Position numbers and translations under genes: made by a program. Below, one piece after another: positions 44,910 to 53,283 of a DNA stretch of 64,000 nucleotides (position 1 is the first letter of the stretch; every line of letters starts with the position of its first letter). Source of the stretch: Lentimicrobiaceae bacterium (GTDB lineage: Bacteria > Bacteroidota > Bacteroidia > Bacteroidales > F082); assembly GCA_015061315.1 (NCBI GenBank), contig SUWV01000003.1:62374-126373 (forward strand), written 5' to 3'. The notes below the pieces were generated by a model, which was given only the letters and a program-made list of their open reading frames with translations, searched no databases and was not told the origin of the DNA.

Positions 44910-46151
44910 GTGAAAATACTTAATAAAATATTGAATTATCTTATCGTTGTAGCCTTACTTTTTTTAGTCGTAAAGGGAATCGTAAATAGCCAAAAGTCAA
45001 AAGTTAAAAACCAACAGCCGAAGTTTAATCTTAATATTTCTTTAGAAGATGTTAATAAATATTATGAAGAAGCCGACAGCATTTCATTAGAAGATGTTAA
45101 TTTTTATTATGTTTTTAATGATGGAAATATCATCGGCGCTGTGATGAACACTTCTCCATATAGTGATGAGATTTATGGATATAACAGCGTTACGCCTCTT
45201 AATATTTATTTAGATTCATGTGATAAGATTGTTGAAGTGGAGATGTGTGAGAATAGAGAGAGTAGGGGATTTGTCAATAAAGTTATAAATAGCGGATTCT
45301 TAGATTCTTGGGACGGGCTTACTGTTGAAGAAGCTGCCAAACATCATGTCGATGCCGTGAGCGGAAGCACCTTCTCTTCGACAGCGATGGCTCAGTCGCT
45401 GCAAACAAGAATGTCGCTGCTATCTCAACAAAAAGCACGTTTATATTCATGGGACTGGAACCTCTTCATCCGACAGGTCTGCGTCTTAATCGTAACGGTT
45501 TTAGCAACGATTTGTTTCTTTATGCCGAAACCTAAGAAATTTAAAAACTCGGAGGCTTGGGGACTTGGGGACTTGGTGACTTTACGTCGAATCAGCTTGT
45601 TGCTTTCAATAGCGATTTTAGGTTTCTGGACTAACAGCCTATTGTCGTTGTCGCTGTTCTGCAACTGGCTCACAAACGGCGTCTCATTGGCGATACAATT
45701 ACCTATATTGATAATAGCAATTTTGTCGATAATCTTGCCTTTGGTAACCAAGAAAGCTTTCTATTGTCAATATCTCTGTCCTTTCGGCGCAGCTCAGGAA
45801 TTTGCAGGACTTATAAAGTCTAAAGACAAAAGTCTAAAGGCTAAAGATAAAGGTCTAAAGGCTAAAGACGAAAGTCAAAAGTCTTCGTCCATAAAAGCTA
45901 ATATCTATATGGTTTTCTCTGTTTTAAGAAAGGTGATATTATTATCTCTCTTGATAATATTCGCTCTCGGAGTGGGGTTGGACTTATCTGTCGTTGAGCC
46001 GTTCCCGATTTTCAACTATCAGTCGATAGGATTCGGTGTGGCAATATTCGCTACAGTCATCTTGATATTGTCAATTTTTATCAAGAAGCCTTGGTGTAAC
46101 TATTTATGTCCAACAGGAACTTTATTGGAAAGTTTCAGGACATTAAGATAA
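44910..46151 (+). CDS. FMN-binding and 4Fe-4S membrane protein, NosR/NapH-like
   Basis: 413 residues with a GTG start. One N-terminal membrane segment, then an extracytoplasmic FMN-binding domain ending DAVSGSTFSSTAMAQSL; the SGST motif is the form to which an ApbE-type transferase attaches FMN through threonine. Several membrane segments follow, and two cluster motifs, CQYLCPFGAAQEF and CNYLCPTGTLLESF (CxxxCP type, as in NapH and NosR). The protein should carry electrons between a cytoplasmic or quinone donor and extracytoplasmic flavin; the partner is unknown. Three minirepeats lie in frame: SQKSKVKNQQP, EAWGLGDLVT and a Lys-rich linker between the cluster motifs (DKSLKAKDKGLKAKDESQK). Confidence 0.82.
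   Translation: MKILNKILNYLIVVALLFLVVKGIVNSQKSKVKNQQPKFNLNISLEDVNKYYEEADSISLEDVNFYYVFNDGNIIGAVMNTSPYSDEIYGYNSVTPLNIYLDSCDKIVEVEMCENRESRGFVNKVINSGFLDSWDGLTVEEAAKHHVDAVSGSTFSSTAMAQSLQTRMSLLSQQKARLYSWDWNLFIRQVCVLIVTVLATICFFMPKPKKFKNSEAWGLGDLVTLRRISLLLSIAILGFWTNSLLSLSLFCNWLTNGVSLAIQLPILIIAILSIILPLVTKKAFYCQYLCPFGAAQEFAGLIKSKDKSLKAKDKGLKAKDESQKSSSIKANIYMVFSVLRKVILLSLLIIFALGVGLDLSVVEPFPIFNYQSIGFGVAIFATVILILSIFIKKPWCNYLCPTGTLLESFRTLR
44987..45017. repeat. In-gene minirepeat, CAAAAGT word
   Basis: Units of CCAAAAGTCAAAAGTTAAAAACC encode SQKSKVKNQQP just after the first membrane segment of the NosR-like protein. Confidence 0.65.
45552..45585. repeat. In-gene minirepeat, GACTTGGG/GACTTGGT word
   Basis: Four 8-nt units (GGCTTGGG, GACTTGGG, GACTTGGT, GACTTTA) encode AWGLGDLVTL in a cytoplasmic-side loop of the NosR-like protein. 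The same word forms an intergenic tract at 19112-19159. Confidence 0.8.
45816..45892. repeat. In-gene minirepeat, GTCTAAAG/GCTAAAG word
   Basis: About ten units of 7 nt (GTCTAAA, GACAAAA, GGCTAAA, GATAAAG) encode a Lys-rich linker with a 7-residue period in the NosR-like protein, between the first 4Fe-4S motif and the next membrane segment. Confidence 0.85.
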
Positions 46152-46197
46152 ATCTCTTAGAGAGTTTTTCTAATCACAGTTTGAGTTTCTATAAATA

Positions 46198-48483
46198 TTA
46201 TTCCTTAATGAATTTGACGGTTTTGTCGTTAATCTCGATGTAGTATATTCCAGATTTATATTCTGAAACATTGATTTCAATCTCGTTAGAATTAAAATCT
46301 ATTTCGTCGATTATAGCTCCTGAAACATTGTAAATCTTTAAGGTAGAAGGCTGATTTCCAACTGCCGACAGCTTGATTACATCTTTTGCAGGATTAGGAT
46401 AAATCTCGATATTGGAATCATGTTTCTCATTTATTCCAGTATAGTCTTCGTTGCAAGCTCCTAAGACGTAATCGCCTGATTGTATGTTTTCTACTGTTAT
46501 TGTGCCAGCGTTGTTGCTGCCTTTGAAAGTGAAATCGACAGGCTGCCATTGTTGCGAGCCGTCTTTACGATACAGGATTATGATAGAGTCGTTGGCAGAT
46601 GTCGTCAGGTCGTTGTCGTAAGTTTCGTTTTTCTGATATTGGAACTCAGCGTTTATTGCAGCTTCGCCTTTATCTAAACGATGAATTGTCCAATAGCGGT
46701 TAGGCGATAATCTGAGACCTGTTGGTACGTAGCCGGCGTTCTTTGCTCCGACCCAATGATGTTCAACTCTCATCAAGGTTGAGTCGCCGATTTCCTGAGC
46801 GATGAGTTTAATCCTCGCATCTTTAAATTCTTTGTTGCCGTTTTTATTGAAGACGTGAGTGTAGCTGTGACAAGCATCGGCGAATTTATTGACGATGTCG
46901 CAGAAGATGGCGACAGGCTCGAAATCGATGGTCTTGGTAACCGTAGCCGACTCGCCGTCCCATTCGAGCATCTCGCTCTGCATGTTCCAGTCATTATCGA
47001 CGAAAGTGATTTCATATCTTACATTATCTCCGATATAATCGGCGCCTCTATGTTGTTGGTTCATTGTGATTTCCACATCGTATTTGTCGCCGTTGGCTTT
47101 TGAAGAAAACGATTTTACGTTATAGGCAGGGCTTCCCGGATTAAACACGTATGCGTTGAAGAAATCGCTCATGTCGATGCCCGTTGCTTCTGTCAAGGCG
47201 TCTCTTAAATCGTCTGACGAAGCCGCCTTATAAGCGAATTTGTCTAAATAATGTCTTATCGCTGCGTCGAAAGTCTCTCTGCCAAGATAATTCATCAAGG
47301 AGTGAACGACGACGGCTCCTTTGTCGTAGGCTGTCATACCGTAAGTTATATCCAAAGGAATGTCGTTCAATGGAATCCAGCCTTCTTTTGCGTGGCACGA
47401 CAAGATGATATTGTTGATGAGGTCGTTCATATATTCTTGATAGAGCTCTTCGCCGTACAGTTTGGTGAGATAATAATAATTACAGAAAGTAGCGAAACCT
47501 TCGTTGAGCCACATCTCTTCGGCGGTGGTGCATGTCACCTTGTTGCCGAACCAAGCGTGCGACATCTCATGAGCTATGAAGTTCTCGTTGTCGAAAGTGG
47601 CTTTGCCGTTTATCAAAGAACTCGCGAGAGCGATGTTGTCGACATGTTCCATGCAGCCGAGATTAGTGCTGACGTAACCTATTCTGTTTAAAGGATAAGC
47701 ACCGAATTTTTCTTCATAGAAAGCCGCTATCTCTTTGACATTGACGAATGTACCATCGACTTTCTCAATCTGATTAGGCTTGGCATATACATTGACAGCT
47801 ATATCTTTTTCCAATCCTTGATATGTCTCTTCCCAAAGTACGAAGTCGCCGAAGGCAAAAGAGATGAGGTATGTAGCAATCTCCTGACTTACTACCCAAT
47901 GGTCGGTTTTAGTGCCGTCGTTGTTATTAGTCGAGGCGTTTAATAAGCCGCCGCATGAGGATGTCATGTCTTCTGGTATTGTCAGATATAAATCGTAAGA
48001 AGCTTTGTCGGTGAAGTTATCTACGCATGGGAACCAAGTCTTTCCTAAGTTATGAGGTTGGCTGTCGAAGCCCACGCCGAGGTTATATACGTAGTCGTTG
48101 CTCCAATGTATGCCGCCCCATTGCTCGTTGAAAGTCTTGCCGTTATAATCTATAGTTAATGAAATTTTAGAATCAGCCGATAGGGTGGAAGCGAAGTTTA
48201 TTTTAAGGATGTCATCGTTTTGTGAAAAGTCTTTAACATTAATGTCATCGGAGGTGACTGAGCTTACGTTCAGCGATTTAAGCTCTAACTCTATGAAATC
48301 GATGGCGTTCAAAGCAGTGAAAGTGATTGTCGTAGAAGCGTCGAGTGACTTCTCTGTGATATTAAATTCGTTGAGATGAATCTCATAATGATTGACATCG
48401 ATGTCTTTGCCGATTTCATTCGATTTTGAAAATGAAGATAATGCTAATCCGATTGTTAAGAATAGTGTGATGACGTATTTCAT
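46198..48483 (-). CDS. Secreted M1 family aminopeptidase with T9SS sorting domain
   Basis: 761 residues with a short signal peptide. M1 enzymes are zinc aminopeptidases that remove N-terminal residues. The zinc site is HEMSHAWFGNKV (His305, Glu306, His309) with the third ligand Glu328 exactly 18 residues later (WLNEGFATF). The exopeptidase motif, usually GAMEN, reads GCMEHVD, with Met-Glu kept. The C-terminal YPNPAKDVIKLSAVG ... GIYYIEINDKTVKFIKE is a T9SS sorting domain, so the enzyme should act at the surface on peptides made by the S8 and M6 proteases. Isolated between the NosR-like gene (convergent) and the decarboxylase operon (divergent). Confidence 0.93.
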   Translation of the reverse strand: MKYVITLFLTIGLALSSFSKSNEIGKDIDVNHYEIHLNEFNITEKSLDASTTITFTALNAIDFIELELKSLNVSSVTSDDINVKDFSQNDDILKINFASTLSADSKISLTIDYNGKTFNEQWGGIHWSNDYVYNLGVGFDSQPHNLGKTWFPCVDNFTDKASYDLYLTIPEDMTSSCGGLLNASTNNNDGTKTDHWVVSQEIATYLISFAFGDFVLWEETYQGLEKDIAVNVYAKPNQIEKVDGTFVNVKEIAAFYEEKFGAYPLNRIGYVSTNLGCMEHVDNIALASSLINGKATFDNENFIAHEMSHAWFGNKVTCTTAEEMWLNEGFATFCNYYYLTKLYGEELYQEYMNDLINNIILSCHAKEGWIPLNDIPLDITYGMTAYDKGAVVVHSLMNYLGRETFDAAIRHYLDKFAYKAASSDDLRDALTEATGIDMSDFFNAYVFNPGSPAYNVKSFSSKANGDKYDVEITMNQQHRGADYIGDNVRYEITFVDNDWNMQSEMLEWDGESATVTKTIDFEPVAIFCDIVNKFADACHSYTHVFNKNGNKEFKDARIKLIAQEIGDSTLMRVEHHWVGAKNAGYVPTGLRLSPNRYWTIHRLDKGEAAINAEFQYQKNETYDNDLTTSANDSIIILYRKDGSQQWQPVDFTFKGSNNAGTITVENIQSGDYVLGACNEDYTGINEKHDSNIEIYPNPAKDVIKLSAVGNQPSTLKIYNVSGAIIDEIDFNSNEIEINVSEYKSGIYYIEINDKTVKFIKE

Positions 48484-48622
48484 GACTAATTTTTTTTGAA
48501 ATAATTTGGTTTGTAAAGGTACGAATTTTTAGTAATTTATGAGTTTAAAATAGTAAAATAATTAATCATTATATTTTTTCTGTTTTTCGAGATTATAGTC
48601 TTTTAGGTTTGAAAAAAAAGTT

Positions 48623-48630
48623 TATTTTTG
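48623..48630 (+). promoter_or_regulatory. -7 box of the methylmalonyl-CoA operon
   Basis: TATTTTTG, 41 nt before the mce ATG. Five genes follow on the same strand with gaps of 2-42 nt. Confidence 0.55.
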
Positions 48631-48670
48631 TACTCAAATTCGAATTTTTAAAAAATAAAATAACGTTATT

Positions 48671-49087
48671 ATGAATCCAACTCATATTGAACACATTGGA
48701 ATAGCAGTAACAAGTTTAGAAGAATCTATTCCATTCTTTGAGACACTTCTCGGAACAAAATGTTACAACATTGAAGAAGTAGTAGATCAAAAAGTTAAGA
48801 CAGCATTTTTTAAGATAGGACAGACCAAGATAGAATTATTGGAACCTACATCACCAGAGAGTACAATAGCTAATTTCATTGAAAAGAACGGTGGCAAGGG
48901 TGGCATGCACCACATCGCTTTTGCTGTTGAAAACATTGAAGGACAGTTGGCTGAAGCTGAGGCTGCAGGCATACGTCTCATCGACAAGGCTCCTCGTGGT
49001 GGCGCTGAAGGTTTGAGCATCGCTTTCTTACATCCAAAATCAACATGCGGTGTCTTGACAGAACTTTGCGAAGATAAAAACAAATAA
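48671..49087 (+). CDS. mce: Methylmalonyl-CoA epimerase
   Basis: 138 residues, a vicinal-oxygen-chelate metalloenzyme that interconverts (R)- and (S)-methylmalonyl-CoA. Visible features: IEHIGIAVTSLEESIPFFETLLG with the first metal His, KIGQTKIELLEP, and GGMHHIAFAVENIEG with the second metal His, ending ELCED. It links succinyl-CoA-derived methylmalonyl-CoA to the decarboxylase encoded downstream. First gene of a five-gene operon; mmdA starts 42 nt later. Confidence 0.96.
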   Translation: MNPTHIEHIGIAVTSLEESIPFFETLLGTKCYNIEEVVDQKVKTAFFKIGQTKIELLEPTSPESTIANFIEKNGGKGGMHHIAFAVENIEGQLAEAEAAGIRLIDKAPRGGAEGLSIAFLHPKSTCGVLTELCEDKNK

Positions 49088-49129
49088 TCACATATTATTA
49101 ATAGGTACAATCAATTAAAACCCAATATT

Positions 49130-50689
49130 ATGGTAATTGAACAAAAAATTCAAGAATTGTTAGACAAACGCGAACAGGCTCGTCTCGGTGGCGGTCAAAA
49201 GCGTATCGACTCACAACATGCCAAAGGTAAATACACAGCACGCGAACGTATCGCTATGTTGCTCGACGAAGGTAGCTTCGAGGAATTTGACATGTTCTTA
49301 ACTCATCGTACTACAGACTTCGGTCTCGACAAACAACAATATCTTGGCGACGGTGTCGTGACAGGTTATGGTACTATCGACGGCCGTGTTGTTTATGTCT
49401 ATGCACAAGACTTCACAGTATTCGGTGGTTCTTTGTCAGAGACAATGTCGAAGAAGATCTGCAAGGTCATGGACCAAGCTATGAAAGTAGGTGCTCCTGT
49501 TATCGGCATCTGTGACTCAGGCGGCGCTCGTATCCAAGAAGGTTCAAGAAGTTTGGCAGGTTATGCTGAAATCTTCCAACGCAATATCGACGCTTCTGGC
49601 GTTATCCCTCAAATCTCAGCTATCTTCGGTCCTTGTGCCGGCGGCGCAGTTTACTCACCAGCATTGACCGACTTCATCTTGATGACAGAACAAAACAGCT
49701 ATATGTTCTTGACAGGACCAAAAGTCGTTAAGACTGTCACAGGCGAAGATGTAAGCACAGAAGACTTAGGCGGCGCTCTCGTCCATAACCAGAAATCAGG
49801 CGTAAGCCAGTTTATGGCTCCAACAGAAGAAGAAGCTCTTCAACTTATCAGAGACCTCGTCTCTTACCTCCCACAGAATAATTTGGAAGAACCTCCATAT
49901 AAACCAACAGACGACCCTATCGATCGTAAGGACGACTCATTGAATGAGATTATCCCTGATAATCCTAACAAGCCTTACGACATGCAGCATATCATTCATT
50001 CTATCGTCGATGATAATAAGTTCTTGGAAGTACATAAAGACTTCGCAAGAAACTTAATCGTCGGTTTTGCACACTTAGATGGTATGCCAGTAGGTATCGT
50101 AGCAAACAACCCTGCATTCTTCGCTGGCGTTCTCGACATCAACGCATCACGTAAGGGCGCTCGTTTCGTACGTTTCTGCGACGCTTTCAATATTCCTATC
50201 GTGACATTAGTCGACGTTCCTGGCTTCTTGCCTGGCACAGTACAAGAATACGGTGGCATCATCTCTCACGGAGCTAAGATGTTGTTCGCTTATGGTGAGG
50301 CTACAGTTCCAAAGATCACTGTCACAGTACGTAAATCGTATGGTGGCTCACACTTGGTTATGGGCTGCAAGCAACTCAGAGCAGACATCAACTACGCATG
50401 GCCATCAGCAGAAATCGCTGTTATGGGACCTTCAGGTGCTGTGGAAGTCTTAGACGGTAAAGAAATCGCAGCTATAGCAGATCCAGCAGAACGCGCTGAA
50501 CTCGTAGCTAAGAAAGAACAAGACTACCGCGACAAATTCGCTAACCCATACGACGCTGCTAAGTTCGGTTATATCGACGACGTTATCGAACCACGCAACA
50601 CACGTTTCCGCGTAATCAGAGCATTACATGCTTTAGAGACAAAGAAAGATACTAATCCTCCTAAGAAACATTGTAATATTCCACTTTAA
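49130..50689 (+). CDS. mmdA: Methylmalonyl-CoA decarboxylase / propionyl-CoA carboxylase carboxyltransferase subunit
   Basis: 519 residues, a crotonase-fold carboxyltransferase. Motifs: DSGGARIQEGSRSLAGYAEIF, GPCAGGAVYSPALTDF and GGSHLVMGCKQLRAD, typical of the PccB/MmdA group. With OadG-, biotin carrier- and OadB-like proteins in the same operon, the decarboxylase role is favoured: the carboxyl group is moved from methylmalonyl-CoA to biotin, giving propionyl-CoA. No biotin carboxylase gene is present in the window, which speaks against a propionyl-CoA carboxylase. Standard start, complete length. Confidence 0.93.
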   Translation: MVIEQKIQELLDKREQARLGGGQKRIDSQHAKGKYTARERIAMLLDEGSFEEFDMFLTHRTTDFGLDKQQYLGDGVVTGYGTIDGRVVYVYAQDFTVFGGSLSETMSKKICKVMDQAMKVGAPVIGICDSGGARIQEGSRSLAGYAEIFQRNIDASGVIPQISAIFGPCAGGAVYSPALTDFILMTEQNSYMFLTGPKVVKTVTGEDVSTEDLGGALVHNQKSGVSQFMAPTEEEALQLIRDLVSYLPQNNLEEPPYKPTDDPIDRKDDSLNEIIPDNPNKPYDMQHIIHSIVDDNKFLEVHKDFARNLIVGFAHLDGMPVGIVANNPAFFAGVLDINASRKGARFVRFCDAFNIPIVTLVDVPGFLPGTVQEYGGIISHGAKMLFAYGEATVPKITVTVRKSYGGSHLVMGCKQLRADINYAWPSAEIAVMGPSGAVEVLDGKEIAAIADPAERAELVAKKEQDYRDKFANPYDAAKFGYIDDVIEPRNTRFRVIRALHALETKKDTNPPKKHCNIPL

Positions 50690-50701
50690 AAAATTAAGTC
50701 A

Positions 50702-51097
50702 ATGAATACTTTATATTTGTCTTTGTTAGCAATACAGGAAGGTTTTCAAGTTAAAGGCTGGGTCGTTACCATAAGTGGCTTCTTGATAGTCATAACAGCA
50801 TTGGTGATATTGTATTTGGTCTTTTCAGGATTGTTAAAGCTTATTAACATAGATTGGAAATCTATCTTCAAGAAAGACAAGAAAGTAGAAGTTGAAGCGA
50901 ATAATAACATAGATATGAAGACTTCTAAAAATAATGTGAATGACGATGTCATCGTAGCAATAGGCTTGGCATTGTCGATGTCGATGGAGGTTCATGATGA
51001 AGAGTCGGGCAAGCTCACCATCAAGAGAGCACAGACTCGTTATACCTCACCATGGAGTTCTAAAATTTTAGGAATAAACAATTTAAACAGATATTAA
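50702..51097 (+). CDS. OadG-like small membrane subunit of the decarboxylase
   Basis: 131 residues. One membrane segment near the N-terminus (VTISGFLIVITALVILYLVF), then a Lys/Glu linker and a conserved end (VIVAIGLALSMSMEVHDE ... TRYTSPWSSKILGINNL). The OadG/MmdD subunit holds the complex together at the membrane. Placed exactly as expected between the carboxyltransferase and the biotin carrier; the next start is 2 nt after its stop. Confidence 0.87.
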   Translation: MNTLYLSLLAIQEGFQVKGWVVTISGFLIVITALVILYLVFSGLLKLINIDWKSIFKKDKKVEVEANNNIDMKTSKNNVNDDVIVAIGLALSMSMEVHDEESGKLTIKRAQTRYTSPWSSKILGINNLNRY

Positions 51098-51099
51098 TC

Positions 51100-51531
51100 A
51101 TGAAAAAATTTAAGTTCACTATAAGTGGAAAACAATACGAAGTAGAAGTACAGAGCTTTGAAGGCGACAAGGCACAAGTCGTTGTCAATGGTACACAATA
51201 CGAAGTTGATGTTGAGCGTGAGAAGGAAGAGGCTAAGCCTGTTGTCGCTCCACGTCCTAAGGCAGCTGCTCCAACACAAAGCGCTGCTCCTGCAGCACCA
51301 GCTGCTGGCAGTGCTGACGGCGTTAAGGCTGTGGCTCCGCTACCTGGTACCATCATGCAGATCTTTGTCAACGTAGGCGACCAAGTGAAACGCGGCGACA
51401 AGATATTAATGTACGAAGCAATGAAAATGGAAAACAACTTCCTCGCTGAAGTTGATGGCGTAATAAAAGATATTAAAGTCAAAGTTGGCGATAACGTTCT
51501 TCAAGGTGCTGTTTTAGCTATAATAGGTTAA
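51100..51531 (+). CDS. Biotin carboxyl carrier subunit of the decarboxylase
   Basis: 143 residues. N-terminal beta segment KKFKFTISGKQYEVEVQ, an Ala/Pro-rich flexible linker (about 52-75), then a biotinyl domain with EAMKMENN; biotin should be attached to Lys109. It carries CO2 from the carboxyltransferase to the membrane subunit OadB. Follows the OadG-like gene by 2 nt and precedes oadB by 10 nt. Confidence 0.95.
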   Translation: MKKFKFTISGKQYEVEVQSFEGDKAQVVVNGTQYEVDVEREKEEAKPVVAPRPKAAAPTQSAAPAAPAAGSADGVKAVAPLPGTIMQIFVNVGDQVKRGDKILMYEAMKMENNFLAEVDGVIKDIKVKVGDNVLQGAVLAIIG

Positions 51532-51541
51532 TATTACTGTT

Positions 51542-53131
51542 ATGAAACCTAAGCACAATACCATAAGAAGAAAATCCTTCGTCATACTCGCATTAGTGGC
51601 GGTGTTGTTCGTGCTTCATGCTTTGGTGTCGTCAAATCCGGCAATGGCAGAACGCGTCTTCACCGACAGTGTCATGACACAAGAAACGGCAGCTGTAGAG
51701 ACGTCGCTAAATGGCGTCTCTGACACTCCTTCAGTAGGTCAGGACTTTGCCGATGGATTATACAACTTTTTCGCTTTCACAGGTTTTAAAAACGCAACAA
51801 GGGGCAACATCATTATGATTCTTGTTGCGTTTGTGTTTATCTTCCTCGCTATCAAGTTTGAGTTTGAACCTATGCTGCTGATACCGATAGGAACAGGTAT
51901 CATAATAGGTAACATTCCTTTCTTACAGACATATACCTATAACCTCAACGATGTCTTGGCGCATCTTCAGGAACTCTCCGACCAAGGAGTGTTGCAGTCG
52001 AACCTGCAAGAGGCTCAGGCTCTGATGGTAAGTCTTTTCTCTGGAGAGAATATCAAACTAGAACTCGATGAGGCTCTTAGCCGTTTCAACGAGATGTTCG
52101 CCTCAGGCGCTATAATATTGCCAGAAGGCATGAACGAGACAAGCGCCGTGGCTACTATCAACGAGGCTTTCACCTTGAACATACAGACTGGCATCTATCA
52201 GAAAGGTTCGGTGTTGAACTACCTCTATTTCGGAGTTCGACAAGGTATCTATCCGCCGCTCATCTTCTTGGGCATAGGCGCGATGACCGACTTCTCCTCG
52301 CTGATTTCACAGCCACGCCTTATGATAATAGGAGCTGCCGCACAGCTCGGCGTCTTCCTCACTTTCATAGGTGCCTTATATCTCGGATTCGACTTTAAAG
52401 AAGCAGGCGCTATAGGTATCATTGGCGGTGCCGACGGCCCAACAGCGATATTCCTCTCATCGAAGATGGCTCCTCATCTCTTGGGACCTATCGCCATAGC
52501 AGCCTATTCATATATGGCACTCGTGCCTCTTATCCAGCCTCCTATCATGAGACTGCTAACCACACCGAAAGAACGCGTCATTCACATGAAGCCTCCTCGT
52601 CAGGTAAGCAAGACAGAAAAAGTGTGTTTCCCTATAGTGGGTCTTCTCCTTACAACATTCATCAGCCCTTCGGCATTGCCGCTGCTCGGTATGTTGTTCT
52701 TCGGTAACTTGTTGAAAGAAAGCGGTGTGACAAAACGTCTCGCCAACACAGCAAGTAACGCCCTCATCGACATAGTGACTATTTTGTTGGGTGTTACCGT
52801 AGGAGCCTCCACGCAGGCTGATGTCTTCCTCACTAAAGAGTCGTTGCTGATATTCGGCTTAGGAGCGCTTTCGTTTATGATAGCTACAGCAGCTGGTATC
52901 TTATGCGTTAAGTTTATGAACCTCTTCTTGAAAGAAGGTGACAAGATTAACCCGCTTATCGGTAATGCCGGCGTCTCTGCTGTGCCAGACAGCGCCCGCG
53001 TATCACAGATAGAAGGTCAGAAATACGATCCGTCAAATCACCTCCTCATGCACGCTATGGCTCCTAATGTTGCAGGCGTCATCGGCTCGGCAGTGGCAGC
53101 AGGTGTCTTGATGAGCTTCTTTATGTTATAA
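51542..53131 (+). CDS. oadB: Sodium-pumping decarboxylase beta subunit (OadB/MmdB-like)
   Basis: 529 residues, integral membrane. It decarboxylates carboxybiotin and exports Na+. Family motifs: IKFEFEPMLLIPIGTGIIIGN, GIGGADGPTAIFLSS-type (IIGGADGPTAIF), VTVGASTQADVFLT and HLLMHAMAPNVAGVIGSAVAAG. It is longer than the usual 400-430 residues: an extra N-terminal segment of about 75 residues with one membrane span, and an insertion of about 90 residues around 137-225 (LAHLQELSDQGVLQS ...) before the conserved YLYFGVRQGIYPPLIFLGIG. The N-terminal region contains a REP-like palindrome in frame (51695-51724). Confidence 0.92.
   Translation: MKPKHNTIRRKSFVILALVAVLFVLHALVSSNPAMAERVFTDSVMTQETAAVETSLNGVSDTPSVGQDFADGLYNFFAFTGFKNATRGNIIMILVAFVFIFLAIKFEFEPMLLIPIGTGIIIGNIPFLQTYTYNLNDVLAHLQELSDQGVLQSNLQEAQALMVSLFSGENIKLELDEALSRFNEMFASGAIILPEGMNETSAVATINEAFTLNIQTGIYQKGSVLNYLYFGVRQGIYPPLIFLGIGAMTDFSSLISQPRLMIIGAAAQLGVFLTFIGALYLGFDFKEAGAIGIIGGADGPTAIFLSSKMAPHLLGPIAIAAYSYMALVPLIQPPIMRLLTTPKERVIHMKPPRQVSKTEKVCFPIVGLLLTTFISPSALPLLGMLFFGNLLKESGVTKRLANTASNALIDIVTILLGVTVGASTQADVFLTKESLLIFGLGALSFMIATAAGILCVKFMNLFLKEGDKINPLIGNAGVSAVPDSARVSQIEGQKYDPSNHLLMHAMAPNVAGVIGSAVAAGVLMSFFML
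51695..51724 (+). repeat. REP-like palindrome inside oadB
   Basis: GTAGAGACGTCGC - TAAAT - GGCGTCTCTGAC: arms GAGACG and CGTCTC pair, with one mismatch next to them. It encodes VETSLNGVSD in the N-terminal extension and shares GTAGAGAC with the elements in the alpha-2-macroglobulin gene. Confidence 0.75.
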
Positions 53132-53163
53132 TGACTAAAGACTAAAGACAAAAGTCTAAAGAC
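53131..53163. repeat. Minirepeat, GACTAAA/GTCTAAA word
   Basis: Four 7-nt units right at the oadB stop, leading into a hairpin. Confidence 0.8.
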
Positions 53164-53164
53164 G

Positions 53165-53204
53165 TTGGACGTTGAATCTAATTTTAGGTTCAACGTTCAA
53201 TTTT
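53165..53204 (+). terminator. Probable terminator of the decarboxylase operon
   Basis: Stem TTGGACGTTGAATC / GGTTCAACGTTCAA (12 of 14 paired) with an AT loop, followed by TTTT. Confidence 0.65.
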
Positions 53205-53215
53205 GAAATGCAAGT

Positions 53216-53267
53216 GGACACATTCGATGTGTCCGTACAATAATGTAAGGACGCATTGAATGCGTCC
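53216..53267. repeat. Twin REP-like hairpins GGACACAT / GGACGCATT
   Basis: First hairpin 53216-53234 (arms GGACACAT / ATGTGTCC, loop TCG), second 53249-53267 (arms GGACGCATT / AATGCGTCC, loop G). The second ends 16 nt before the transporter start codon, so it could affect translation. Confidence 0.85.
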
Positions 53268-53283
53268 AAAAACTAAGTCCATA

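Noticed and set aside
49130..51531. A propionyl-CoA or acetyl-CoA carboxylase instead of a decarboxylase
   Set aside because: No biotin carboxylase gene is next to it, while OadG- and OadB-like membrane subunits are.
53260..53283. An earlier start codon for the YfcC transporter
   Set aside because: This ATG lies in the arm of a palindromic element and would add MRPKTKSI, which does not resemble the family N-terminus.
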